Origin: Deroplatys truncata
Taxonomy: Eukaryota > Arthropoda > Insecta > Mantodea > Mantidae
Length of the DNA stretch: 64,000 nt
Direction of reading: 5' to 3'
Assembly: GCA_030765065.1 (NCBI GenBank)
Contig: CM060986.1
Coordinates: 75,881,573-75,945,572 of the forward strand
The first letter of the stretch is position 1; each line of letters starts with the position of its first letter. Of this stretch, positions 26,372 to 38,781 are shown in pieces. The position numbers and the translations under genes were made by a program. A model generated the notes under the pieces. The model saw only the letters and a program-made list of their open reading frames with translations. It was not told the DNA's origin and searched no databases.

Positions 26372-26850
26372 TGTCGTATGCCTCACTTAATATTATTCAA
26401 CTTCAGAGGAGAGCTACTCGCTTGCGAGAGGGATCGTTAACCAAACAAAGAACTTTAAACTCGAGGCAACGACGAGGACGCAGCTAAGTTAAATCACAAA
26501 ATAATTAATACACCAACACAATGCATGGCTTAAGGGAGAGGAAAGGATTCTATTCTACCATAATTAAAAGTTAAAAGGCGTGGATGGCACACAATTTATT
26601 GGATGAAGTTAGTTACATACCTTTGCCCATTGCCTGCCGACGAGGACATCGTGTGTTAGCAGTTTGCCCGTCTGTCTCACCCGAAGCCTACTCACTGAAT
26701 GATTTAAGAAGCTACGCCAACTCGGCGTCAGTAACGCTATCCCCTACTAGACAGACTGTTTCCCCTGATTCGCCCCTACTCACAGACAAACTGCCGTGCT
26801 TCGGAGTCCAGAGAGCGTCTTAACATTATATCATCTGTGCACATGCCACA
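26372..26850 (-). repeat. LTR (3' LTR of the minus-strand element)
   Basis: 479 bp, nearly identical to 30804-31282. It begins and ends with the TG...CA bases expected of LTRs and abuts the purine tract on its interior side. Confidence 0.92.
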
Positions 26851-28436
26851 TCTCCCCCTGGCCACCGAAGTCGACGCCCTCGTCGACACAAGGAAAATAA
26901 AGATAATAAGAAACATGAAAAGAACAAAACAAAATGACATACAAAAATGACATACACATGTGTGATGAACCAAAATATAACAATAATATACATGTGTGAT
27001 AAGCACCCACACGACGACACAATATTGCTGGGCGATGTAGAGACACGAGAGACGTAAGTGCTGTCGACTAATGTTGTTAATGCACTTATCTTGAGCACCC
27101 CGCACACGCACACACCACGCTGCCTCAGTTCACAGGCACACTACACTGCGCAAAATATCGATGGTCTGCTGTAACTGTTTGTGGGTGATTTTAGACAGTG
27201 CCCACAACGACGATTTGTCCTGGTGTAGAATTATAACCGCAGGTCTCTGGTGATGACAACAGGGTGGGCAGTCGCTGGCTTGGACTGCCCCCCGACATGG
27301 TGGCTCCTTATGCCACGGCAGTGTAGTGGCTGCCCGACAGTTTCCCTGTGGTGTTTCTTGACTTCTGGTGTGCTCCGGGGATGCTCTTGGATGTTCTCGA
27401 GCTCCGCCACAGCAAAAGACTAGAACAAAACCACCAAACAATAAAAAAGGTGCTCCCACAAACAATCACACATAAAAAGAACGGTATGGCATGTACAATT
27501 AAAGATTTTAAAGGTTGAAAAGTTTACGCTAAAAATTCTTTTGACATGGGCAAAGAAAGAGAAAAAAAATAAGTACAAATTGGCATAAGAACTAGAATTT
27601 ATAGAGAGTTGCCATCCAAAATTTAACTCAATGCTTCACAAACCAAATAAAACAGTAAAACAGACTCAGAATACATGAACATGACAGAAAAGAAACATAA
27701 CCTTATTTGGGATCCCAATATTAAATCTTAATGACCAGCTGGTATCACTAACAAAAGAAAATAAGTGCACTTACAAAACAATCACACATGACAATGAAAT
27801 GAACTCATTCACACTGACCATGGCCCAAATTACACACAACACTCACTTAACTATCTACTCAAACTAGTGTATGCATCACTACAAACTACATCCACAATAC
27901 ATCTCTAAACTACGCCACGTGACATGCTTTCAACTACTATTGTCCTACTCTTGTCACTAATACAGTTTCTCGTCCACAGTACTATCTTCCTCATCTCATT
28001 ATGATCATCAACTCAATCATAATCATCAGCATCATCAGCAGTATTGCAATCAGCAACATTTTTATCTCAACTTTCAATTTTCTCTTCAAAACAAAACATC
28101 TTCACTTACGTGTCTCATTTACCATGCTGTAAATTCAAAACATCTAACATAGGCATAACCTTCAAGAAATCGCATTAAAATTGCAGGAATGACACAAATA
28201 ACATGACATCATACTGTTGCATCCACATCCTCCAAATGAAAATTAAGCTGGAAAACAGGTGGTATTAAAATTTGCTATCTAAGATGGTAATAAACTTGTT
28301 GCATAAACAGGAAAAAAAATTATTTTCATTACAATCACTTCCATCCATTTAATCTCTCGTGTGAATTCATCACACACGCTATACTGGGCACGTTACAGCA
28401 ACACCAATAAGCCAAATCTCTGAAATCATACAAATG

Positions 28437-28632
28437 TCGGGGTTACACTGTGGCACTTCCACCGAAGCTGACATCATCTCATCTCTTCTCATCTCTCCTC
28501 ATCTCACATCAACACCGTCGGGGTTACTCTTACGCACATCCACCGAGGCAAATCTCAACTCATATTTCTCACATAAACTCACACTACGCCATCGGGGTTA
28601 CTCTTTGGCACTCCCACCGAGGCAAATCTCAC
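28437..28632. repeat. Three degenerate tandem units inside the LTR element
   Basis: The motif tcggggttac, then gcac and ccaccgaggcaaatctc, recurs at 28437, 28518 and 28592, with spacings of 81 and 74 bp. It lies in the non-coding interior, possibly a structural or packaging-related segment (inference). Confidence 0.7.
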
Positions 28633-30803
28633 ATATATCACATAACCTCAAATACACACATACCTGCACACACTATTCATGCAACAATTTTCTGCAAATA
28701 AAAATCACAGCATCATTATGAAACCCAAAATCAAATCGAGTCAAGTCAAATCATATCATATCAAATCAAATCGAATGCAACAAAACAACATCACATCATT
28801 ACTCAAAACAATACTGTCACATAACATTCCTGAAAATGAAAGCTCAATTAAGCACATAGTACACATGAAACACATTCCTGCAGCATAACACAACAACAAA
28901 TGATTTGCAGTTCCCAAAACATAATTTAAAATTCAAGTTACACCCAAAATAATAATACACCTTTAATTTAGCAGAGACATTCATATCACATATTCCTGAA
29001 AAGCAAAGCTTAATTAAGCATCAGTCAGTGAAACAATAAATTTAGCATACCTGTGTGAGTTGTAAAACTGTTTCATTCGTCCAAACTTTAGCACTCACAA
29101 TGTTTACATACTTACAGGTTATGGTTTTTTTCTTTTCTCTTACTCGTTTACCACAAAATTCCAGTGCAAATTTTCCAAAATCTGGTAACACACGTACAGC
29201 TGGTTCATCAACATCCTCATCGTACTGGTGCATATTAGAAGCACATCAAACCTAATTAGGTGAAGATACTGGCAAGGCTGGTAGCTCCTGAAACTTTTAC
29301 TTACATGAGTAACTGCGAAAGATTTTCCCCTAAAGATATGCATTGCGGAATTAAATAAACCAAACTTGGCAACGGTGAAGCAAAATTATCATCATTATCA
29401 TTTTCTCAGAGCGGCCATTAGCAGTAGTAGCGAACATTTCAAAATTCTAAAGTAACTCATACGCCGACAACTTGCTGGAATTCTCCACGTGAGAGGGGTC
29501 AATGGCCGGGCGGCAGACAGCTGGCTGCGTTGCACGGGCCACGACAGGCGGATTAGACATCGCTAGTAATGAGTAACAACAGGCGTACTAACACTGGACA
29601 TAGATTCTACTTCACTGTGCTCGCTAACTGGAGCAATTGCTATATCAGATTTCTGTGCAGTACGTCGCTTAGGCATGATTGCAGCACAAAAGTTTACGCA
29701 ACCAGTAAATAAACAGTATGACAAAGCAATACAGATTACACCAAACTAAACACTTATAGCATCACATGAATGTAAGTAGCAAGATCAGAACATAGCCAAA
29801 TAAAACAGTTCCAGAAAGAATACAATTAAGCGCCCTCGGCGAAATATCAGAAAATTATACTAACATATGGTCTACACAAGCCACTTGGACACAATACCAA
29901 GATTTTTAATCAGAATGAACACATGGAAGAAAACAAAATGATAGCTTCAGTGAGAAACCTCGAACTGGAAGTTAAAAAAAAAAAAACCACGTCACACCTA
30001 CGGTGACCACCGCTAACATTATCTCAAAAGGAGCAGAATACAGACTTGTAATTTATACGTAGCACACAAAACTTCTCTTTTTTCTTTTTTCTTAAAACAA
30101 ATGTATCTGATCTGATATACACACGCAAATAAATGCGCCAAAACACGTGCTGAGGAAGACTGGTTTCACAAGCTAAAATTATTGCTGAAATGCATGACCA
30201 CGCGGGAATTACATAACACACGTGCGTACATAAAAGTTACACGAAAAAATGTCCCAGAAAAGTATAGTAAAGAGCTAGAAATCACAATCACTGGAATATA
30301 AAGTTATGTTTCCAAACCACTGCTAATAAGCACAGAAAACAAGATTTTCAACTAGATGGCCAACACGTGACGAGCACATTTTCAAAGCTACAACTATCTC
30401 GCTCGTTATCTCACTCGTTTCACAACGCAACTTTCACAAAAATATTTTTGAAAATAACCAGCACGAACCACTTAGCACAGTAATACAATTTAAAGGAAAT
30501 GAAGCCAAAACAAGGGGAAAATGGAGTCAGAAGTTTTAGCGTCACGCCGGCAGACAATGGGAAAATGCAAAAATGAGCTCAAAATTAAAATTTCAAAACC
30601 AGACTTTCATATATGATAGTAACAAAATTTAGAATAAGAGAATCACAAATTAAAGCATAAAAATCCTTACCCTTAAGCCAGAAACAAATTTAGATTTTAT
30701 CGCGACCACGTGGAGGACCACAACCGTTACATTTTAGAGGGAAAAAAATTTTACACTTGAAAATCTCACAACAAATTCAATTATACCTGGCGCCACCGCC
30801 AAT

Positions 30804-31282
30804 TGTCGTATGCCTCACTTAATATTATTCAACTTCAGAGGAGAGCTACTCGCTTGCGAGAGGGATCGTTAACCAAACAAAGAACTTTAAACTCGAGGCA
30901 ACGACGAGGACGCAGCTAAGTTAAATCACAAAATAATTAATACACCAACACAATGCCTGGCTTAAGGGAGAGGAAAGGATTCTATTCTACCATAATTAAA
31001 AGTTAAAAGGCGTGGATGGCACACAATTTATTGGATGAAGTTAGTTACATACCTTTGCCCATTGCCTGCCGACGAGGACATCGTGTGTTAGCAGTTTGCC
31101 CGTCTGTCTCACCCGAAGCCTACTCACTGAATGATTTAAGAAGCTACGCCAACTCGGCGTCAGTAACGCTATCCCCTCCTAGACAGACTGTTTCCCCTGA
31201 TTCGCCCCTACTCACAGACAAACTGCCGTGCTTCGGAGTCCAGAGAGCGTCTTAACATTATATCATCTGTGCACATGCCACA
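30804..31282 (-). repeat. LTR (5' LTR of the minus-strand element)
   Basis: 479 bp, partner of 26372-26850. The primer-site-like sequence lies just inside it at about 30789-30803. Confidence 0.92.
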
Positions 31283-31559
31283 ATATATACTGATTGCTTA
31301 TAGATGGAATATTATTTTTATATTGTATAATTATATTTATATCAGTTAAGGTATAAAAAAATACTGCCTCATAACCTATCAGGTGCACGTCATAAGAAAT
31401 GTTAAAATTTCATTCTTATTTCGTGAAGATTTTTAATTTATTTAGTTCGCTTGTTAAAATGTTAAATTCAGTTTGAATATTCGCTTATCTTAACTTCATA
31501 TGAAATTCTGTGGTACTGCTCGGTATATTTTAAATGTTTTATGTAATTATTTTTCACAA

Positions 31560-31800
31560 ACATTCAGAGAAACACAGTATAATACATCTCCAAAACTGCT
31601 AATTGTCTCTTAAATAGATCTAAATTTTTCTGTTTGTTTATCTCGTATGGTTTCTCAGTTATATAAAAGTATTTACAAATTAAATGAGAAAAAAGAGAAC
31701 TTCAAATGTATTTTAAAGAAAATAGAAAATACATATAATTTTTCATGTCAATATCTTTGGACAAAATCGTAACATAACATCGTAACGTGGGAACATAAAA
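31560..31800 (-). repeat. Family A repeat, diverged fragment
   Basis: It shares the succession aaatagatctaaatttttct, tctcgtatggtttctcagtt, ataaaagt and the later catgtcaatatcttt with the minus-strand copies at 20281 and 32133, at clearly lower identity. The limits are approximate. Confidence 0.45.
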
Positions 31801-31804
31801 ATAA

Positions 31805-32130
31805 CGAAGACTGCCTCTGTCTGATAGTTAGCATACTAGCTTCAAAAGCTAGAGACCCTGGGTTCGTACCTGGCTGGAGGATGGGAATTTTTCTTAGCTA
31901 GGATTATTCCCAGTCATCCCTAGCGTCTATAAGTGTGGGTGAAAGTGTAACTGTTTATGTGAATTTAATGTTGATAAGAAAAATCCAATGTAAAATACCC
32001 AAGTATTAACAGAATAGTAAACGGTGAACATCACTGTCGATGTGCAGTTATTCCAAAGACAAAGCCGCCGATGTGATCTTAGATGTTAAAGGCAGAATAT
32101 AAACGGAACACCAAAAAATGAATAAATAAT
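31805..32130 (+). mobile_element. tRNA-like SINE (third type)
   Basis: It has a tRNA-like start (gatagttagcatactagctt), a B box ccctgggttcgtacctgg at about 31857-31874 and a body of some 230 bp that ends in an A-rich tail (aaaaaatgaataaataat) directly against the family A copy at 32133. No clear target duplication was seen. It could be a degraded tRNA pseudogene with an unrelated tail, but the A-rich end favours a SINE. Confidence 0.55.
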
Positions 32131-32132
32131 AG

Positions 32133-33055
32133 AAAAATCTGATGTGTTACACTCACATGACTTTCTCTACTCTTTTATAAACTATGTTTACAAACGCTTA
32201 TTCTCCATCTACTTCATGTTAATCGAGATCAACATTTGCAAACTCTATCTTATTGGTAATTTTCTTGTAAATGTAAGGGGAATATATATTTACAAGGGCA
32301 ATATAGAAATACAGTAGCCTTTAAGCACATACATATCTCTTAATAGCTGGTTGCTAGGTGCAGCACCATTCCCTTTGCCACAGATTAATACTCTTTGCAT
32401 ATCCAAGACAAAAAAAATGAATAACAAATTCCCATTTGAGAAAATAAGTATTGAAAAATTTAAGAGACTAACAAGCAATATCTCGAAAATGGTTCACTCA
32501 ACAAAAAGAATGTATATGACATAAATTGTGTATTTTAACGCGATGTACATTTTTGTGTAGTAAAATTTTGTCTATCTCTTATGGTTTACCAGTTATGCAA
32601 AAGTCGTTCACAATAAGAACTCTTTTGGAGACATTCCCAGAAAATTCAACATATACATTTTATTTATCATGAAAATATCTTAAACATATGATATTTTAAT
32701 CAAAATCGTTAGAGCCGTTTTTGAGAAAATTAAAATTTTCGAAAAATCTTCCATGTAAAGGGTATCCTGGGGTGGGGGGATTTTCTTGGAAACCTTCATG
32801 TCGCATCCCTGGAAGATACTGAACCTAAATACTAAGTTAGGTGTTTATCCGACTGTTCGTTTCTGAGTTATGCTGTTCACAGACAGACACACAGACACAC
32901 ACACACACAGACACACATACGGACATGTTTCCAAAAATGCTTTTTTAGATTCAGGGGGTCTCAAAACATGTATTTCCGGTGAAATCTCGGTATCGAATTT
33001 TTGGGTGGAATACAATACTTTCCCTACTTACTATACCTTGTAGAGAAAGTAAAAA
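32133..33055 (-). mobile_element. Family A repeat, full-length copy (left arm of head-to-head pair)
   Basis: About 920 bp. The low end is aatctgatgtgttacactca, then catgactttctctac. The high end is ccctacttactataccttgt and agagaaagtaaaaa, which forms the hairpin. A 10-11-bp subterminal inverted repeat (ctttctctac with gtagagaaag) joins the two ends. The internal CA microsatellite is near 32880-32925. It has no coding capacity and its transposition class is unknown. Confidence 0.85.
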
Positions 33056-33325
33056 TGTGTTTCTTCGTTCACATAAAGGGTAAAAAAATAATTATATCCA
33101 GGAATATTAGTTTAGCATTTGTTAACATTCTTAGTTTAACACCTTCGCTTGTTCTCTCATTATTTAAATAATACCAACGTAATCGATATAGTGTTACAGT
33201 ACATTAATATGCAGTTTGCATTTTGCAAGCCTACCTACATAAGTGAGGCTTTACGTTTCATTGTGTGATAACTGATAAGAGGTGTTGTAACTGTATGAGA
33301 TTAATTTTTAATGGTAGATTCTGTA

Positions 33326-34205
33326 TTTTTACTTTCTCTACTACGTATAGTAAGTAGGGGAAGTATTGCATTCCACCCAAAAATTCGATACCGAGATTTC
33401 ACCGGAAATACATGTTTTGAGACCTCCTGAATCCAAAAAAAGCATTTTTGGAAACATGTCCGTGTGTGTGTCTGTGTGTCTGTGTGTGTGTGTGTCTGTG
33501 TGTGTGTGAACAGCATAACTCAAAAACGAACAGTCGGATAAACACCAAACTTGGTATTTAGGTTCAGTATCTTCCAGAGATGCGACACGAAGGTTTTCAA
33601 GAAAATCCCCCCACCCCAGACTACCCTTTACATGGAACATTTTTCGAAAATTTTAATTTTCTCAAAAATGGCTCTAACGATTTTGTTTAAAATATCATAT
33701 GTTTAAGATAATGCCATGAGAAATGAAATGTATATCTCGAATTTTCTGGGAATGTCTCCAAAAGTATTCTTCATTGTGAACGACTTTTGCATAACTGGTA
33801 AACCATAAGAGATAGACAAAATTTTACTACACAAAAAATGTTGATCTCGTTAAAATACACAACTTATGTTATATACATTTCTTTTGTTGAGTGAACCGTT
33901 TTCGAGATATTGCTTGTTATTCCCTTAAATTTTCCAATACTTATACTTTTTCTCAAATTCGTTATTCATTTTTTTATGTCCTGGACTTGCAAAGAGAATG
34001 GAATTCGACACATAGCAACCAGCGTTAAAATATTTGACCATCGCTTAAAAGCTACCATATTCCCCTTGCATCTACAAGAAAATTAGCAATAAGATTGACA
34101 TCTCGATATCTCGATTAACATAAAGCATATGGAGAATAGGCGTTTGTAAAAATAGATTGTACAAGAGTAGAGAAAGTCATGTGAGTGTAACACATCAGAT
34201 TTTTT
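33326..34205 (+). mobile_element. Family A repeat, full-length copy (right arm of head-to-head pair)
   Basis: About 880 bp, the best preserved copy. The start is ttttactttctctactacgt and agtaagtaggggaagt. The first 32 bases can fold as CTTTCTCTACT with AGTAGGGGAAG, 11 pairs counting two G-U. The GT microsatellite lies at about 33463-33509. The end is gtagagaaagtcatgtgagt and gtaacacatcag. The facing copy at 32133 is separated by only 270 bp. It is non-coding. Confidence 0.85.
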
Positions 34206-34399
34206 AACTTGTGAAGATATAAGGGTACCCAAGCAAACTCGCCATTTTCGGGACCTGGCACATTTTAAAAAATACCAATTCATGACAATAAATTTAAAAT
34301 GAAAAGCTTGGTTTTGCCCTTCAATCAAGTTACAGATAGTTAAAAATAAGTTCTATCAATTTAAGGCTTAATAAGGCAGTTTAGGGTGTTACTATTTAG

Positions 34400-34470
34400 T
34401 GTGAAATCGAACCCCGATCTCCCGCGTGACAAGCAATAGCACAAATCGTTACAACACATAGTATGAGTGT
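34400..34470 (-). repeat. tRNA-like SINE fragment
   Basis: On the minus strand, cgggagatcggggttcgatt looks like the anticodon-arm to B-box portion of a tRNA-derived SINE. No body or tail could be delimited. Confidence 0.3.
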
Positions 34471-37345
34471 TGTGTATGGAGTATGAAGCTATAAATGCGC
34501 TAACATGGTTTCTGTCTGTACCATGGGTTTCATTATTGTTGCATTCCAACTTCTAATGGCTATAAGAATTAAATAAAAAACAATATATGCATTTATTTCA
34601 TCCCCTCGATTCGCAATCAATTGCGTGTATATTTCATTGTAGCATCTCTTTTATCCAGAAAAATTTCACAGCCATTACCCGCAAATAACAAGCTGCAACC
34701 TTGATTCGAAGGTTCTATATCTTGACTACGCTTAATTTTCTAGCAATTTTAACTAAATTTGAAATATCTGAACGAATTTTATTCAAAATCTTTTGTTTAA
34801 AATTTCAAATCCCTAAATGTAATGATTCGGCAAAAAATTTAAAAAATTTGGAGACTCTCTATTTAAACTTCACTTAATTTTGTACCAATTTCTATCAAAT
34901 TTTTAATTTGTCGGCAAATTTTCCTCAAACTTCTATATTTAAACTCTCACCTCCGTACCTGCAGCTGTTAGCGAGTTATTTCATGCGTGCGGACGGACAG
35001 AAGGATGAACAAAGCATGCGAATCTAAAAAAGAAAATGCGAATAAGCGCACATATAGGGTGATTCAAAAGAACACCGAACCATGGTATGATCGGCGGGAC
35101 GGTATACCTGTCGTTTTTCAAAAGAAGACCGTGTTTTGCAAACATAAAGCTTGATCACTGTGGGATATGGAAGTCTCATTGCGCTTCATATATGGTGATG
35201 GATGTATACATTTTACATTCCATCAAGAAACCTCTTCCAACCCTAAAATAAGTTTTTCGTTAAATTCGTATGAAAATTTGATAAACCCTTATATTGTAAT
35301 TGTAATACTTAAAGCAGCTCATCACGTCCGCCATTAAACATAAACAAAAGGAACTCATCTTTGCCCTAATTTTCTTAGGTTTTTAATTACTCAACACTTA
35401 CGTACCTTTTTCTATGGAACTATTAGAGATATTGCAATCAAATTTGGCACAAATTATCCCATAATAAGCATTTTGATCCAGTAGTTTTCCTTTATTTTGA
35501 TTTTCAGAGAAAGTTTTATGAAATACACAAGAATGTCAAAGAAAACATTAATTCGCACTGGAAATAATTTAGAAATCTCTGAAAAGAGATAATGAAAAGC
35601 TGTTGCACCAAATATGTAATCATTTAAATACTCGTTGTAGATAAGTTTTCATTCAACTTCTTCAAAAGGATAGTGAGAAAAAAGTGCATATGCTATATGA
35701 TATATGAAAAATGCAATGCATTGTTACGTGTTTCTTTATCAATCAAATTATTTATGAAAAGACAAAACTACAGGAGATATAAATTAAACTAACTGTGCAA
35801 AATGTCATTGCTTTAGGACAAAAATTGACTATGGCAATACTTCAAGAAAGTATTTCTGCCTACGTAACCCCTTAAATTGCCAAAGGATTTCACATTGTCC
35901 ACCTCGTTCTTGATTTCAGAGCCTACTTTGGCGGAGCAGAGGTTGACGTATGTGGCTATGAGCGCATGTTTCACTTGCAGTATTTCTAACCCCCTTGAAT
36001 GAAATCGTTACAGATATGAGTATTTTATATAAAGAACCTCCTGAAAATGTAGCATTACTACTACAAATACATAGTTGATACTTTACATATATCTAATTTG
36101 TCGAGACTGTTCAAAATTGCTTGAAAACGGTAGGAAGTTTGGAGAGGTATAACAATGCAACAGCAATGTTTCCACCAAAAACAAGCATATCTGTAATTTA
36201 ACGCCATGGATGCTCTTTTTCTTTTTGTTATTATGATTATTCTGGTTGATATGCATTGGGTTTTTATATTTGACACCAGGCTTATCTTGCATGACGCAAC
36301 CGTAGTATTTGACTCGTAGGCTGAATAAACTCGCCCTGCGGTGATAGCCGAACTCATGTGCGAATAACGGCATTTGCAGTTCAATCTAACATTGTTTATC
36401 ATTGTGTTAGTGGAAACAATATTACGTGAAGCTGTCCTTGGTTATGTTTACTGTATGTAGTTAGCATGGTATCTACTACAGTACAGCGTGTGTTTATTGC
36501 GTTAAGTTATGCTTGAGCGGAGTCGCATGTGAACTGTCAGCTTGAATTTATACAGAAATTCCCTGGTGTCACCGTTCGTAACAAATCCATAATTTATAAG
36601 TCCCTGTTGGACAAAAAGAAACAGTTCCAACAGAGGAAAAATTAAGCAAAAGGGATTGTCGCGGAAAGAAGTCCAAGAAACACTGCTTTGCATTACGTGT
36701 TTTTTATGACAACAATTGGCTCGCTCTGCAGATCTAAATCCATGAGAATATTATCCATGGGGAATGCTTAGAGATAATGGTTTAAGCAATAAATTCCCAA
36801 GCGCTGAACGAATTAGAAGACTGTCCGGCGTGCGTTTTCAAATATTTCAGCTCAGAAATTCGTCGAGTGTCCAATGTATTTAACAGGTGCCAGGCTTATA
36901 TAGATGCAAAGGACTTCATTTCGAACTCCTTTGCCACGAGAGACAAGCGTAACATATTCATACTATTTTTCATCATTATCCATATATAGCGGAGAAAGTA
37001 TGCCGCCAGATTCCTATAGCAGTGCCGTGGGATCGACGAGCTGCCAGTCGCATCATTCAAGATAAACTCGATATTACACGAAGTATTATTATTCATTGAG
37101 CGAAATTAGTTAATTTTAAATTTATAACCCAAGCTTTGTCTCACTAGCATCCCTTCAAACCCGGCAGCTTTCCTCTTAGAACCATTCTTCTTACTACTTC
37201 GTTTTTCTTTGTCTTAATTAAAAGGAAATACTAAGGTTCATCGTGTTGTAAATATAAATTTTCTTACAGCAGTACTCACTGAAGAATATTTACATTTGTT
37301 GATATACAAAGATAAAATGTTTAGATTAAAAGGAAGCCTAACATA

Positions 37346-38781
37346 TTTTTACTTTTTGTGCTACGCACTTACAGTAAGTAGAGGAATGAGATGATGTTAT
37401 ATACTGGGGTAAGGCTAAAAGGTTTGCAGCTAGATATTAAATTTTGATTACCCCAGCATATACATTGGGAGGCATAGCTGCAGAGGTAGCAAGAGGACCA
37501 GAATCTTAAACTACGCATTCCAGAGTAGGCGTGGGATAGTTATAACAAAATACACAGCATTTCACATTAATCACATTACCTGTGGTTTAATCAGTATAAG
37601 CACGGTGCCCCTACATCACATACAAAGGATAAAAACGAAGAAATTGAAGGGAGATGCTCACACACGAGGCTACATTCACACGATTCACATAGGACCTTGC
37701 ATACCAGACACTCGACCAAAAGTGACGTTCACCACACAAAATAAAGAAGTAACGCTCACTTCCCTCACTCTCCACCGCTAGTTAGGATCACCAGCTAGAA
37801 GGTGGCGAGTCGCTACGCCAGAAGAACTTCAAAACCCTAGTCGAAAGAATTACCCCAACAATACCGTCGCCAACGACGCAATAATGTGTCTGGCATGGCA
37901 ATACACACACATACCCGCTACAGTATTGTATTCTACCCAAAAATTAAAAGTCGAGATTTCATCGGAAATATTTGTTTAGAGGCCCCCTGAAACCCAAAAC
38001 AGCATCTTAAGAAAACATTTATGTGTGTGGAGGGGTGTGTGTGTGTTGTGTGTATATATGTGTGTGCACGCGCGCACGCAGCATAACTCAAAAACGAAAA
38101 GTCCTATAAATACCAAACTTGGTACTTAAGTTCAGAGTCTTCTAAGGATACAACACGAAGATTTTCAACAAGATTCCCCTTCCCCAAAGTACCTTTATAT
38201 GGAAGATTTTTCGTAATTTTCGATTTTGTCAAAAATGGCTCTAACGGTTTTGATTAAAAATATCACACGTTTAAGACATTCACATGAAAAATAAAATGCA
38301 TATTTTGAATTTTCTGCGAATATTCTGTGAAGCCCTCTTCATTTGGAGGGAATTTTGTGTAATTGTGTATGACTGGTAAACCGTAAGACTGATAAAACCG
38401 TAGGTACACACAGAAAATGTAGATCTCTTTAAAATACACAACTTTTTGTAGCATTAATCGTTTCCGAGAAATCCGTTAATATGGGTTCCAATTGCTCAAT
38501 ATGTTATTGTTTAAAGCCCTGCCGCTATTCACTTAAAATGGTATATGGAATTTTAAAGCCATAGCTAGCCGCATTTAAACACCTGACTATCCATTCCGTT
38601 TCTTCTATATCCCTCTTGTATCTACTGTGAAATGTGTAATTAAACTATATCTGCAAATTCTACCTCGATCAGGATGAAGCAGGTAGAAATATAAGCTTGC
38701 GTAGGAATAGTTCTTAGAAGCTATATAAGAATAAAAGTTAGTGGGTAGAGAAAGTCATCTGACTAACGCATCAGAGTTTTT
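37346..38781 (+). mobile_element. Family A repeat, split by an insertion
   Basis: The hairpin start (ctacgcacttacagtaagta) at 37346-37385 is cut off from the rest, which resumes at about 37923 with gtattgtattctacccaaaa and runs to gtagagaaagtcatctgact and gcatcag near 38775. The GT microsatellite is at about 38018-38065. The intervening segment is listed separately. Confidence 0.75.
37390..37922. mobile_element. Unidentified insertion of about 530 bp within family A
   Basis: Its limits come from the interruption of the family A copy. The inserted piece could begin with tgttatatactggggtaagg (37395) and end with acccgctaca (37922), which would give TG...CA ends like a solo LTR, but no target duplication is evident. 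There is no coding frame. Another class of element is equally possible. Confidence 0.45.

Larger units (their letters stand above)
26372..31282 (-). mobile_element. LTR retroelement, young, non-autonomous, antisense in the intron
   Basis: Two direct LTRs of 479 bp (26372-26850 and 30804-31282) flank an interior of about 3.95 kb. On the minus strand the LTR starts TGTGGCATG and ends ATACGACA. A purine tract (agggggaga) directly precedes the downstream LTR, and a primer-site-like tggcggtggcgcc follows the upstream LTR. The flanks carry a 4-bp duplication, atat (26368-26371 and 31283-31286). The LTRs differ at about two positions, so the insertion is recent. The interior has only short frames and no recognisable gag or pol. 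The structure is whole but the element lacks its genes and would depend on proteins of a relative. The superfamily cannot be assigned without a reverse transcriptase. Confidence 0.92.

Noticed and set aside
26776-27465. Minus-strand frames of about 111 codons at the 3' side of the LTR element
   Set aside because: They partly overlap the LTR, show no gag, pol or env motif and overlap one another in different frames.
28437-28632. CRISPR-like spaced repeats
   Set aside because: There are three degenerate units inside a eukaryotic LTR element, and the repeats are not identical.
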